Both the position numbers and the translations under genes were made by a program. Below are positions 10,581 through 22,361 of a stretch of DNA of 64,000 bases, piece by piece. This DNA comes from Balaenoptera acutorostrata (taxonomy: Eukaryota > Chordata > Mammalia > Artiodactyla > Balaenopteridae), in the NCBI RefSeq assembly GCF_949987535.1, contig NC_080064.1, forward strand, positions 42,232,282-42,296,281. The letters are read 5' to 3'. Within the stretch, counting starts at the first letter, position 1, and each line of letters starts with the position of its first letter. A model generated the notes under the pieces. The model had not been told where the DNA came from. It searched no databases and saw nothing but the letters and a program-made list of their open reading frames with translations.

Positions 10581-11073
10581 GATTGTTCACTGAGCACCTA
10601 CTGTGTGCCAGACACTGTACTAAACACCTCAGAGTCACTGCCCTTTTGAAGCTGGCAGCCTAGAGAACAGACATTGAACAGGCCTGAGGAACATACAGGG
10701 TGCTCTGAGAGTCCGGATCCCAGACCAGAGGGTGGCCCAGACCCGTACATGGCCAATGATCCAAGGGTGACTGAGAAACGTGTAAAATAGATGCAGGAAT
10801 CCAGTACAGAGAGGTCCCGGGGTAGGAAAAAAATACCTCAAGCTAGGGCTGAGGAAGGCACTCAAACAGCGTAGCTTCTGGGCTGAGCCAGGGAGGTGAG
10901 GTATTTGCCAGGCAGAGGTGAGACCAGGTAAGGGACCCCTGTGGCAGCCGTCCTCTCCATCCCCACCTGGAAGTGCTCAAGTCCCCCATCTAAACTGGGA
11001 ATCACCTGCAGGTTGGTTTGGATGCACAAGTTATCTTGGTTTAAAAAACCACCCCCATAACCCAGAGGAAATA

Positions 11074-11154
11074 TTGGGTTGGCCAAAAAGTTCGTTTTGA
11101 TTTTTTCCATAAGCTGTTATGGGAAAATCAAAACAAACTTTTTGGCCAACCCGA
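11074..11154. mobile_element. Mariner-type palindromic MITE (81 bp)
   Basis: The element begins ttgggttggccaaaaagttc and ends gaactttttggccaacccga-like ('aaactttttggccaacccga'). It is flanked by TA on both sides (11072-11073 and 11155-11156), the mariner/Tc1 target. The two arms pair over almost the whole length with only a few mismatches, and the centre (ccataa-gctg-ttatgg) pairs too. The result is a nearly closed hairpin. Similar hairpins from mariner MITEs, such as the MADE1-derived miR-548 family in primates, can enter the microRNA pathway. Here only the structure is seen. Confidence 0.8.
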
Positions 11155-11579
11155 TATTTGTTGTGTGAGAGCTGGGGGCCCAGCTTGAGGCCTGAGGGAG
11201 GGAAACTCTAAACACCTCACTCTGGAAGCAAACAACTCAACCCCATCAGAGATGAGCAAGAGGCTGGAAAGCCACCAGCGGGAGCTTGGGTGTGGAGAGG
11301 GTGATGGGACAGTCTGACTTTCCTGGTTCCTTCCACTGATAAAAGGATTGCTCTTTTAAAATGTTCTTGTTGATGCTTCCCAAAGGGCTAAAGGGACACC
11401 CATCCCTCTCCCCTAGTGCCAACCAGTTTAATCAGATTGCTTTCCTAGTGGCTCCTGATTGCAGCCTGAGCTTGTAGGAGAAGAGGCATGTTAACCAGGT
11501 AAGGAGTGGTTTTAGGACTTCAGGGCCCTCTTAGGGAGAACAGACAGGAGAGCTTTCAGAGGGAAGGAAAAGGAGCAAA

Positions 11580-11830
11580 CATTTGTTGAGCCCTCTTTTG
11601 TGTCAGGCCCTTAGTAGGTGCTTTACCTCTACAGTTGTCAGGCCCTTAGTAGGTGCTTTACCTCTACCACTAATCCTCATAGCAGTCATATGAGGTAGAG
11701 GTAGCATTTGTTATTCCCCATTTTATATGTAGTGGAACCAAGACTCCATTAGTGGCATAACTTTCCCAAGGTCACAGAGCTGGAAAGCTGGAGGGGAAAG
11801 ATTTGAACCCAAATCCAGGTGACACTGGAA
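11580..11830 (-). repeat. MIR SINE with an internal 32-bp tandem duplication
   Basis: The antisense MIR core ('cccaaggtcacagagctgga', 'agatttgaacccaaatccag') is preceded by a direct repeat. A 32-bp unit containing 'tgtcaggcccttagtaggtg' occurs at 11601-11632 and again at 11636-11667 without a change. Confidence 0.65.
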
Positions 11831-11839
11831 TGGGAACCT

Positions 11840-12850
11840 TTCCCACCACATTCCATTGCTTTCTTAGAGAAGCCCAGGGGCAGGTAGTGACGATGGGGGA
11901 CAGGAAGGAAGAAAGGATAGAAGAGGGGTTTTTGCCAGGCCAGCAAAGGTAGAGAAAGGCAGGTTAGAAGGAGTCAACATCTTCACCAAGGTCTTCATTT
12001 CCTTCCCAGGCCACACAAAATCAGCAAGGCTGGGGCCTCCTGCCTCTGCAGGGTATTTTTTAAACGACCCACCTCTAAAACTCCTCTGTTCCCGTGCTTT
12101 GAAGTTCCTCTGAAAAGTTGGAATAAATTTGCCAGTCTTTTCTCCCAAACAAATGCAGAGGAGGAAAACAAAAAGCACATATTTTATGAGGGAAAATTTG
12201 AGACAGTGACACCACCAATCATCATTTTACGGCACAATGATATACAGTAATTAGGTGTCAGGAGTAATCTATGGCCACAAGAAGAGAGTCATCTCTGTGA
12301 GAAAAAAAAACTTTTTTTCTTCCCAGAAGGAAATCTGAGCAGCAGGGAGAGGGAGAGGGTGGGAACCACAGCCTGCAGAAGGCAGGGCACAGCTGCCCAT
12401 GGGGCACAGGGTAGCTCGGGTGGCGCCCATGAAGGAGAGAGGAGAGGGGTCTCAAGGAGGATTGGATTTGAGTCCTGCCTCCTGGCTGTGATCTTTTGCA
12501 GCTGGTGATCCTGGGCAAAACTGCTTCCCTCTCTGGAAGGCGTTTCCTGGGTATGCCGGGGCCCGGAGTCCTCCTGGAGGGTTTCCTGAGGAGAGGAGCT
12601 AGAGATTGGCCCTGAGAGATGGGAGAATATGATGGGCCCAGTGAAGCAGGAAAGACGTTCCAGACCGAGAAGCTGGCCCAGGCAAAGATGTGGAAGGGGG
12701 AAATCTGCCTTGAGGACCCTCTTAATGGGAGAATTGTTTTTAAGGCTGCATCATTCACAAGCATTGCCAGTTTAATCCTTTATGAGATAAAATTCTGGGC
12801 TTTTGCTTTTATTTTCTTCACAAAAACACTACCCAAAGGGCATTTTGTCC
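11840..12850. other. No gene recognised
   Basis: Mixed sequence with several overlapping frames on both strands (for example 12258-12764 on minus, 168 codons). None has a recognisable domain, and none is favoured over its antisense overlap. A weak MIR-like phrase lies near 12460-12540. Confidence 0.3.
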
Positions 12851-12859
12851 CTGATAACT

Positions 12860-12990
12860 TGGGCTCAATTTGTCTCTACCACTTCCTCAAGTAAGTCGCC
12901 ACTCAGCCTCAGTTTTCTGATCTATAACGGGGATATTGAATCTGAGGCTATTGTGAGGATTACATGAGATAATATAAATCCACGCATATA
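12860..12990 (+). repeat. MIR SINE fragment
   Basis: The stretch 'actcagcctcagttttctga' and then 'attgtgaggattacatgaga' is the sense MIR core and tail. Confidence 0.6.
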
Positions 12991-13026
12991 GTCATAATTT
13001 TCAAGAAAGGAGCTAAGAGTAAACAA

Positions 13027-13856
13027 TGGGCAAAGGACAGTCTCTTTAATAAAGGTGTTGGGAAAACTGGACAGACACATAGAAAAGAATGAAACCAGAC
13101 CACTATCTTATACCATACACAAAATCAACTCAAAATGGAGTAAAAACTTGAATGTAAGACCTGAAGCCATAAAACTCCTAGAAGAAAACATAGGGGGAAA
13201 GCTCCTTGACACTGGCAATGAGTTTTTGGATTTGACACCAAAAGCAAAGGTAACAAAAGCAAAAATAAACAAGTGGGACTACATCAAGCTAAAAAGCTTA
13301 TGCATAGCAAAGGAAATGATCAACAAAATGAAAAGGAAACCTATAGAATAGGAGAAAATATCTGTAAACCACATATCTGATAAGGGGTTAATATCCAAAA
13401 TATACAAGGAACTCATACAACTCAGTAGCAAAAAAAAAAACAAACAAAAAAACAAATAACCAATTTTAAAGTGGGCAAAGGATCTGAATAGACATTTTTC
13501 CAAAGAAGACATACAAATGGCCAACAGGTACATGAAAAAGTGCTCAACATCACCAATCATCAGGGAAATGCAAGTCAAAACCACAATGAGATATCACCTC
13601 ACAACTATTAGAAGGACTATTATCAAAAGAGACAAGAAATAACAAGTGTCGGCAAGGATGTGGAGAAAAGGAAACCCTTGTGCATTGTTGGTAGGAATGT
13701 AAATTGGTACAGCCACTATGGAAAACAACCAAGATTCCTCAAGAAATTAATAACAGAACTACCATATGATCCAGCAATCCCATTTCTCGGTATATATCCA
13801 AGGGATACAAATCATTATCTCAAAGAGATATCTGCACTCCCATGTTCACTGTAGCT
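13027..13856 (+). mobile_element. L1 ORF2 C-terminal fragment, sense
   Basis: A decayed L1 ORF2 reading, starting 'gggcaaaggacagtctcttt'. The 98-codon frame at 13055-13351 carries the typical [20 protein letters not shown] region. A stop at 13349-13351 and an A-rich slip at 13430-13450 break it. A further piece (13660-13854) reads [16 protein letters not shown], the conserved late ORF2 motif. It ends abruptly at 13856, where an antisense L1 begins. Confidence 0.8.
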
Positions 13857-15235
13857 TGGGCTTGTTATATATGACCTTTATTATGTTGAGGCCATTCCAT
13901 CTATACCTAATTTGCTGATAGTTTTTATGAGATGATCATATGATTTTTGTTAATATGGTATATGACATTTATTGATTTGAGTATGTTGAACCATCCTTGC
14001 ATTCCTGAAATAAATCCCATTTGATCGTGGTGTATGATCCTTTTGATGTACTGATGAATTCAATTTGGCAATATTTTGTTGAGAATTTTTGCCTCTATGC
14101 TCATTAAGGATATTGGCCTGTAATTGTCTTCTTGTCTGGTTTTGGTATCAGGGTAATGCTGGCCTTGTAAAATGAGTTTGGAAGTGTTCCCTCCTGTTCT
14201 ATCTTCTGGAAGATTTTGAGAAGAATTGATACTAATTCTTCTTTAAATGTTTAGTAGTGAAGCCATCTAGTCCTGGCCCTTTCTTTGTTGGGAAATATTT
14301 GATTATTGATTTAACCTCCTTACTGGTAATCTGTTGAGATTTTCTATTTCTTCATGATTCAGTCATGAGAGGTTGTATGATTCTAGGAATTTATCCATTT
14401 CTTCTAGATGATCTAATTTGTTGACATGTAGTTGTTCATGGTAGTTTCTTAAAATCCTTAGTATTTCTGTGTTATCAGTTCTGATGTATCCTATTTCATT
14501 TCTGATTTTATTTATTTGACTCTTCTCTCCTTTTTTCTTAGTCTAGCTAAAGGCTTGCCAATTTTGTTTTTCTTGTTAAGAAACCAGTGTTAGTTTCATC
14601 GATCTTTTCTGTTATCTTTCTAGTCTATTTATTTCAGCTCTAATCTTTGTTATTTCCTTCCTTCTATTAACTCTGGGCTTAATTTGTTCTTTTTCTAGTC
14701 CCTTGAGGTGTAAAGTTAAGTTGTTCATTTGAGATTTTCATTTTTTCAATATAGGCATTTGCTGCTATAAACATCACTGTCAGAGCTGCCTTTGCTGCGT
14801 TCCAAAAGTTTTGGCATGTTGTGTTTCCATTTTCATTTGTCTTAAGATAATTCTTATTTCCCTTTTGATTTCTTCTTTGACTCATTGGTTGTTCAGAAGC
14901 ATGTTGTTTAATCTACACATATTTGTGAATTCCCCAATTTTTCTCTTGTAATTGATTTTTACTTTTATACTAATATGGTTGGAAAAGATGCTTAATATGA
15001 TTTCAATCTTTTTAAATTTATTAAGACTCATTTTTGTGGCCTAACATATGATCTATCTTGGAGAATGTTCCATGTGCACTTGAGAAGAATGTGTATTCTG
15101 TTGCTTTTGGATGGAATGTTCTATATATGTTTGTAGGTCCATCTGGTCTAACATGTAGTTTAAATCCAATGTAACCTTATTGATTTTCTGTCTAGATGAT
15201 CTATCCATTGTTGAAAGTGGGGCATATATGTATTG
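13857..15235 (-). mobile_element. L1 ORF2 fragment, antisense (RT to endonuclease part)
   Basis: The plus strand reads 'ccatccttgcattcctgaaa', 'gaccctttctttgttgg'-type phrases and 'tggatggaatgttctatata'. These are antisense to the RT and N-terminal parts of L1 ORF2. It directly abuts the sense fragment on its left. Many stops; non-coding. Confidence 0.7.
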
Positions 15236-15345
15236 TTCCTTTTAGTGATCACAACAGTTCGAAGAGGTAGGCATTATCTTCTTTTTTACAGTTGGGGGAA
15301 ACTGAGGCTACAAGTCAGTAGAAAAGCCTACACACAGAGCCTCCC
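15236..15345 (-). repeat. MIR SINE fragment
   Basis: The stretch 'gatcacaacagttcgaagag' and then 'gggggaaactgaggctacaa' is the antisense MIR core, lying between two L1 blocks. Confidence 0.5.
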
Positions 15346-16963
15346 TTACTATCAGCATCCTGAGCCAGAGTGGTACATTTGTTACAATCAATGAACTTAC
15401 ATTGACACATCATTATCGTTCAAAGTCCATAGTTTACATTAGGGTTCACTCTTGGCATTGTACTTTCTATGGATTTTGACAAATGTACAGTGACATGTAT
15501 CCACCATTATAGTATCATACAGAATGGTTTCCCTGCCCTAAAAATCCTCTATGTTCCACCTATTCATCCCTCCTTCCCTACTAATCCCTAGCAATCACTG
15601 ACCCTTTTACTCTCTCTATATTTTTGCCTTTTCCAGAATGTCATATATTGAAATTATGTGATATGTAGCCTTTTCAGATAGGTTTCTTTCACTAGCAATA
15701 TGCACTTAAGGTTTCTCCATGTCTTTTTATGGCTTGATAGCTCATCTCATTTTCTTTTTAGTACAGAGTAATACTCCATTGTCTGAATGTCCCACAGTTT
15801 ATTTATCCATTCACCTACTGAAGGATATCTTGGTTGCTTCCAGGTTTTGACAATTGTGAATAAAGCTTCTACAAACATCCATGTACAGGTTGTTGTGTGG
15901 ACATAACTTTTCAGCTCATTTGGGTAAATAGCAAAGAGTGAAATTGCTGGATCATATGGTGAGAGTATGGTTAGTTTATTAAGAAACTGCCAAACTGTCT
16001 TCCAAAGTGACTATATCATTTTGCATTCCCACTAGCAATGAATTAGAGTTCCTGTTTATCCAAATCCTCACCAGCATTTGATGTTGTCAGTGTTCTGGAC
16101 TTAGGTCATTCTAATACGTGTGCAGTGGTATCTTACTGTTGTTTGAATTTTCAATTCCCTAATAACAATATGATGTTTATTATCTTTGCAAGATATTTGT
16201 ATATCTTCTTTGATGTGGTGTCTGTTTAGGCCTTCTGCCCCATATTCAATTAGGTTGTTTGTTCATTTTCTTATTTTTGAGTTTAAAGAGTTATTTGTAT
16301 ATTTTGGACAACAGTCATTTGTCAGATGTGAATTCTGCAAATATTTTCTCCCAGGCTTGTCTTCTCATTCTCTTGACAGCATTTTTCACTGGCAGAAATT
16401 TTTAATTTTAAAAAAGTCCAGCTTATCAATTATTTCTTTTGTGGATCATGCCTTTGATACTGTATCTAAAAAATCATCACCAAACCCATCTAGATTTTCT
16501 CCTTTGTTTCCTTCTAGGAGTTTTATAGTTTTGCACTTTACATTTAGGTGTATTAGCCATTTTGAGTTAATTTTTGTGAGGGGTATAAAGTCTGCATCTA
16601 GATTCTTTTTTTTTTTTTTTTTGTATGTGGAAGTTCAGTTGTTCCAGCACCATTTGTTGAAGAGACTATCTTTTCTCCATTGTAATGCCTTGGCTCCTTT
16701 GTCAAAGATCAATTGACTATATTTAAGTGAGTCTACTTTTGGACTCTCTATTCTGTTTCATTTACCTATTTGTCTATTCTTTTGCCAATGCCATACTGTT
16801 TGGATACTGTAACTTCATAATGTCATGAATTTGGGTAGTGTCAGTCCTCCAACTTTGTTCTTCTCCTTCAATATTTTGTTGGCTATTTGGGTTCTTTTTG
16901 CCTTTCCATATAAACTTTAGAATCAGTTTATTGGTATCTATAAAATAACTTGTTGGGATATTC

Positions 16964-17010
16964 ATTAGGATTGCATTATCATTAGGATTCATTAGGATTC
17001 ATTAGGATTG
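16964..17010 (+). repeat. Decamer tandem repeat (attaggattc)n
   Basis: The 10-bp unit attaggattc occurs about three times in a row at 16981-17010, with a partial extra copy just upstream (16963-16971). It arose inside L1 ORF2 sequence by local expansion of the 'cattaggattg' phrase. Confidence 0.85.
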
Positions 17011-17623
17011 AATCTATAGATCAAGTTAGGAAGAACTGACAATATTGAGTCTTCCTATTCATGAATATGGAATATCTCTCCATTTATTAGGTTCCTCTTT
17101 GATTTCTTTTCAGAGGTTTATAGTTTTTCTCATATAGATCTTGTACATATTTTGTTATATTTATATATGAGTATTTCATTTTGGGGGTTGCTAAATGTAA
17201 ATGATAATGTGTTTTTAATTTCAAATTCCACTTGTTAATTACTGGTATATAGGAAAGTGATTGACTTTTGTATACTAACTTGTATCCTGCAACCTTGCTA
17301 GAATTGCTTAGTTCCAAAAGCTTTTTTGTAGATTCTTTCAGATTTTCTACATAGATGATCATGTCATCTGTGAACAAAGACAGTTTTGTGTCTTCCTTTC
17401 AAAAATGTGTAACTTTTATTTCCTTTATTGTCTTACTGAATTAGTTAGGACTTCCACTGTGATGTTGAAGAGGAGTGGTGAGAGGGACATTGTTGCCTTG
17501 TTCCTGATCTTAGCAAAAAACCTGATAGTTTCTAACCGTTATGTATGTTAGCTGTAGGTTTCTTGTAGATGTTCTTTATTGAGTTGAGGAAGTTTCCCTC
17601 TATTCCTCGTTTGCTGAGATTTT

Positions 17624-17711
17624 TTAAAAACTTTTATTGAAGTACAGTTGATTTACAATATATTAGCTTCAGGTGTACAACATAGTAATTCAATATTTTT
17701 ATAGATTATAT
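17624..17711 (-). mobile_element. Short L1 3' end nested in the older L1
   Basis: The stretch 'aacttttattgaagtacagt', followed by 'tgatttacaatatattagct', is the antisense 3' end of a younger artiodactyl/cetacean L1. The host L1 reads 'tgctgagatttttt' before it and 'tgcttagagttttt' after it, which looks like a slightly decayed target-site duplication. Confidence 0.55.
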
Positions 17712-17763
17712 GCTTAGAGTTTTTATCATGTATGGGTGTTGGATTTTGTCAAATGCTTTTTTT

Positions 17764-18011
17764 CTTTCTTTCTTTCTTTCTTTCTGCTATGCCAGTTATT
17801 AGTTGCAGCACCGGGATCTTTGTTGCAGCATGCGGATTCCTTAGTTGCAGCATGCGGACCTCTCAGCCGTGGCATGCGGACTCTTAGCTGCAGCATGCAG
17901 ACTCCTAGTTTTGGCATGCATGCAGGATCTAGTTCCCCAATCAGGGATGGAACCCGGGCCCCTTGCATTAGGAGCGTGAAGTCCCACCCACTGGACCACC
18001 AGGAAAGTCCC
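17764..18011 (-). mobile_element. CHR-type tRNA-derived SINE, antisense
   Basis: The reverse complement starts 'gggactttcctggtggtcca' and continues through a tRNA-like head. The body has many 'agttgcagcatgcggac' units, and the tail is a (TTTC)n run on the plus strand. The direct repeat tgtcaaatgcttttt flanks it at 17747-17761 and 18012-18026, inside the host L1. Such SINEs are transcribed by RNA polymerase III in their active state. Confidence 0.85.
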
Positions 18012-18165
18012 TGTCAAATGCTTTTTCTTCATCTGTTGATATGATCATGTGATTTTTCTTCTTTGGTCTGTTGACGTGATGGATTACATTAATTAATTTT
18101 CAAGTGTTGAATCAGCCTTGCATACCTGGGACAAATACTACTTGGTCACAGTGTATACAAACTTC

Positions 18166-18830
18166 TCAATATTATAAAAACATTTTTACTGTGGACATTT
18201 TTTTAAATATACAAAAGTAGGGAGTATAGTAAACCTGCATGAACCCATGTCCCAGCTTCATCAGCTGTCAACCCCTGGCCTGTCTTGATTCATCTACATT
18301 TCTACCCACTCCCCCTCCCCCCCAGCCCCTGGTTGTTGGGGTTTTTTTTAAAATCAAATTCCATTCACTTCATCCCTAAACATTTCAACAGGTACCTAAA
18401 AAAATAAGAATTCTTTCTGTTTTAAAAAAATACCCTTAGCCTACCTTAAAATTTTAACAATTATTAGTATCATTAAAAATGCAATCAGCACACACAAATA
18501 TTTTTAAGTAAACTGTTTTGTTGATGTATAAAGTAGATACAGAAAGTGCACTAATCATAAGTATGCAGCTTGATGAATTTTCACAAAGCCCACTGCCTGT
18601 CTAACTAGCTCTCAGATCAAAATACAGAGCATGACAACACCGCAGAAGCCTCCCTTGCCACAGAGTAATTCCACTGTTCTTTAAACCCTAAGGTTTTCAG
18701 GGACACAGTCAAGCAAGGGTAGGCCCAGCCCTATGGCTCTACGACCCCAGCACTGAGAACAATGATTTCAGATAGAAGCAACACAACCGATATCTCAATT
18801 ACTTCTCCTATCAGTCAGCTCTTTGAAGTT
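18166..18830. repeat. Old L1 3' UTR-like sequence
   Basis: The stretch 'atacaaaagtagggagtata', then 'accctgg'-type phrases and 'gtatgcagcttgatgaattt', is common in the 3' parts of old L1M elements. Boundaries and strand are not certain. No ORF. Confidence 0.35.
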
Positions 18831-18839
18831 TTTATAGAT

Positions 18840-19150
18840 AGATTTTTAAGTACTCCTTATGTCATTTCATCCTTGCACTGACCTAGTGAGGGAGGCACAA
18901 GAGGTTGCCCATTATTTCTCCCATTTTATCAAGAAATTGAGATTTGGAGAAGTGGCATGATATGCCCAGAGTCACACAAGTAGAGAGAAAGGAAGGAACT
19001 GGTACGTGCCAGGTTATTTGTATAATTTATGTCATGTAAACCTCACAACAGCCCTAAAGGAAGCTGAGGTCCAGAGAGGTTTGGAATCTTGCCCAGGTCA
19101 CACAGCTGGTAAGTGGTAGAAGCTGGGATTTGAATACAGGTTTACTAGAG
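18840..19150 (-). repeat. Two adjacent antisense MIR SINEs
   Basis: One core ends at about 19005 ('tgcccagagtcacacaagta'). The other runs from about 19010 to 19150 and reads 'cccaggtcacacagctggta' and 'gggatttgaatacaggttta'. They lie head to tail in the same orientation. Confidence 0.65.
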
Positions 19151-19475
19151 TCTAAAACCCAGCACCACCCACCCCACCCCAGGGCCATCCCTCCTCTAGA
19201 TTCTGAGACTGAGCCTCACCCACAGTTGCTGACCATCACCCCAGCCCCTTCCAGTGAATGTATCCATTCTGTTCACTTCAACACAGTCACTGAGCAGCTA
19301 CAACTCTGCTCAGACCCACACAAGTTGCCTCCTTGTGTCCAACACCAGGCCTTTCCCGGGGCACTGAGATTCGTGGACGCAAAGGACAATTCCCACCTTC
19401 TGAACCCCAGAGGCAGGCAGAAAGTCAGGGAGAAGAGGATCCCCAGAGCACCACCCATCTCACACCCTCCCTCAG

Positions 19476-19617
19476 CCCTTCCTTCCCCCTCCCCTGCCCC
19501 TCCCGCCCCATCCCTCCTCTTTCCCTTCTCCCCCCCCATTCCCTCCTCCCTTCCCCCTCAGTTCCCTCCTCTTCGCCTCCCCCACCTATTTCTTTCCCTT
19601 CCCTCCCCCTCCATCCC
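19476..19617 (+). repeat. Polypyrimidine tract (about 140 bp)
   Basis: Almost pure C and T on the plus strand, with a run of eight C's near 19531-19538 and only a handful of purines. Overlapping frames of 80-190 codons on both strands (for example 19130-19705) arise from this composition. Such tracts can form triplex (H-DNA) structures in supercoiled DNA. Confidence 0.85.
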
Positions 19618-20109
19618 ACAGCCACCCCCATCCACCACCACCCCTCCTGACAAACTTCCTGACCCCCAGTGCCTTCAACAAGCAAGGGGAAATGTTTTCA
19701 TTTAGAGCTGAGCCTCAGAAGGGAAAGACCAAGGAGGAGGGGAATTAAAGTGGCTCTGGCACCGGGGTTGGTGCTGCCTCCCAGAGCAGTGCCAGCAGGA
19801 GGCCACTCTGGACACTGCAATTCCCTCGGTTTCTCATCACCAGCGACCTGTGACCAGCCCTACTCAAAACCCAAGGGGGAAAAAAGGAAGAAAACCAGGT
19901 GTGGGAGTAGGTCTGTGGCATGTGAGTAATATCACTTAATTTTAGTCACCTCTAATTTTCCATCTTGTCATCACATGCGATTTCTTCTTCCGTCCCCATT
20001 CCCAGCTGAACAATGACTTCCAAATTAGTGGCTCATTCTGGCCTTATCATAGAACAAATCTGTGGGCAGACTCCAAATAAGGCAGTGCACCGAAATGGAG
20101 GATGGGGAG

Positions 20110-20310
20110 AGAGGGGTGCTTATCGCCCGTAGCTACGTGACCTTCAGTAAGTTATTTAGCCCCTGTGGCCATCAATTTCCTCATCTCTAAAGTGGGGATA
20201 GATAGAGAGCAGCTACCTCATAAACTTGATGGAGATTAAAGGAGTTAATATGTGTAATGTACCTCCACTGCCAGGGACATACTAAGTGCTCAATAAACGC
20301 TAACAAATAT
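20110..20310 (+). repeat. MIR SINE
   Basis: The stretch 'gctacgtgaccttcagtaag', 'ctcatctctaaagtggggat' and 'ctaagtgctcaataaacgct' covers most of a sense MIR. Confidence 0.7.
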
Positions 20311-20379
20311 CATGATGAGCAGCATCCCCAGCTGCAGCTCCATGGGGGGACTCTGTCCATCTGAAGCACCGGCCGCCCC

Positions 20380-20507
20380 TGGGGATTGCAGAGCTGCTAT
20401 CTCAACACTCTTAGGTTTCACTTAGGTAAGGACTGCAGCTCACCTTTCATGCCTCTGGGTTTTACATGTGCTGTTTGCCTGAGCAATCTTTACCTCTTTC
20501 TCTTTTT
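20380..20507 (+). repeat. L2 LINE, left part
   Basis: It continues after the L1 insertion at 22379-22520. The left part ends with 'tacctctttctcttttt', which is repeated at the far side of the L1. Confidence 0.5.
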
Positions 20508-22361
20508 TACTTTTATTTTTTTACAACTTTATTGGAGTATAATTGCTTTACATTGTTGTGTTAGTTGCTGCTGCATAACAAAGTGAATCAGCTATACGTG
20601 TATATATATATCCCCATATCCCCTCCCTCTTGCGTCTCCCTCCCACCCTCCCTATCCCACCCCTCTAGGTGGTCACAAAGCACCGAGCTGATCTCCCTGT
20701 GCTATGCAGCTGCTTCCCACTAGCAATCTATTTGGCATTTGGTAGTATATATATGTCAATGCCACTCTCTCACTTCATCTCAGCTTACCCTTCCCCCTCC
20801 CTGTGTCCTCAAGTCCATTCTCTACATCTATGTCTTTATTCCTGTCCTGCCCCTAGGTTCTTCAGAACCTTTTTTATTTTTTTAAGATTCCATATATATG
20901 TGTTAGCATACGATATTTGTTTTTCTCTTTCTGACTTACTTCACTCTGTATGACAGACTCTTGGTCAATTCACCTCACTACAAATAACTCAGTTTCGTTT
21001 CTTTTTATGGCTAATATTCCATTGTATATCTGTGCCACATCTTCTTTGTTCATTCATCTGTCGATGGACACTTAGGTTGCTTCCATGTCCTGGCTATTGT
21101 AAATAGTGCTGCAGCGAACATTGTGATACATGACTCTTTTTGAATTATGGTTTTCTCAGGGTATATGCCCAGTAGTGGGATTGCTGGGTCATATGGTAGT
21201 TCTATTTTTAGTTTTTTAAGGGACCTCCGTACTGTTCTCCATAGTGGCTGTATCAATTTACATTCCCACCAACAGTACAAGAGGGTTCCCTTTTCTCCAC
21301 ACTCTTTCCAGCATTCACTGCTTGCAGATTTTTTAATGATGGGCATTCTGACTGGTGTGAGGTGATACCTCCTTGTAGTTTTGATTTGCATTTCTCTAAC
21401 GATTAGTGATGTTGAGCATCCTTTCATGTGTCTGTTGGCAATCTGTACATCCTCTTTGGAGAAATGTCTATTTAGGTCTTCTGCCCATTTTTCGATTGGG
21501 TTGTTTGTTTTTTTGATATTGAGCTGCATGAGCTGCTTGTATATTTTGGAGATTAATCCTTTGTCAGTTGCTTCATTTGCAAATATTTTCTCCCATTCTG
21601 AGGGTTGTCTTTTCATCTTGTTTATGGTTTCCTTTGCTGTGCAAAAGCTTTTAAGTTTCATTAGGTCCCATTTGTTTATTTTTGGTTTTATTTCCATTTC
21701 TCTAGGAGGTGAGTCAAAAAGGATCTTGCTGTGATTTATGTCATAGAGTGTTCTGCCTATGTTTTCCTCTAAGAGTTTTATAGTGTCTGGCCTTACATTT
21801 AGGTCTTTAATCCATTTTGAGTTTATTTTTGTGTGTGGTATTAGGGAGTGCTCTAGTTTCATTCTTTTACATGTAGCTGTCCAGTTTTCCCAGCACCACT
21901 TATTGAAGAGGCTGTCTTTTCTCCATTGTATATTCTTGCCTCCTTTATCAAAGATAAGGTGACCATATGTGTGTGGTCTTGTCTCTGGGCTTTCTATCCT
22001 GTTCCATTGATCTATATTTCTGTTTTTGTGCCAGTACCATACTGTCTTGATTACTGTAGGTTTGTAGTGTAGTCTGAAGTCAGGGAGCCTGATTCCTCCA
22101 GCTCCGTTTTTCTTTCTCAAGATTGCTTTGGCTATTCGGGGTCTTTTGTGTTTCCATACAAACTGTGAAAGTTTTTGTTCTAGTTCTGTGAAAAATGCCA
22201 TTGGTAGTTTGATAGGGATCACATTGAATCTGTAGATTGCTTTGGGTAGTTTAGTCGTTTTCACAATGTTGATTTTTCCAATCCAAGAACATGGTATACC
22301 TCTCCATCTGTTTGTATCATCTTTAATTTCTTTCATCAGTGTCTTATAGTTTTCTGCATAC
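20508..22361 (-). mobile_element. Younger L1, 5'-truncated, antisense, with perfect TSD
   Basis: About 1.85 kb. The minus frame 21050-22336 (428 codons) is the C-terminal half of L1 ORF2. It opens with [20 protein letters not shown], and near its end carries the cysteine-rich [18 protein letters not shown] segment and [15 protein letters not shown]. It breaks at a premature stop after KCPSTDE, where intact ORF2 continues with WIKKMW. The RT catalytic core is absent because of 5' truncation. The 17-bp repeat tacctctttctcttttt occurs at 20491-20507 and 22362-22378. The plus-strand ORFs inside are shadows. Confidence 0.9.

Larger units (their letters stand above)
15365..18165 (-). mobile_element. 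L1 (old), antisense 3' UTR and ORF2, with nested insertions
   Basis: From left to right the element runs from its 3' UTR to the RT region, antisense to the plus strand. The minus frame 17087-17377 shows FTDDMIIYVENLKES, the L1 version of the reverse-transcriptase catalytic FADDM motif with A changed to T. The minus frame 16774-16992 reads KLILKFIWKGKK, also ORF2. Plus-strand ORFs such as 16186-16716 (176 codons) are shadows. A short L1 tail (17624-17711) and a CHR SINE (17764-18011) interrupt it. Confidence 0.75.

Noticed and set aside
16186..16716. 176-codon plus frame
   Set aside because: It is antisense to L1 ORF2/3' UTR and Phe-rich because of T-rich sequence.
16964..17010. CRISPR-like or iteron array
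   Set aside because: Units of 10 bp with no spacers, inside a mammalian L1. It is slippage of an L1 phrase.
19130..19705. 191-codon plus frame with proline runs
   Set aside because: It arises from the polypyrimidine tract. The opposite strand is open too.
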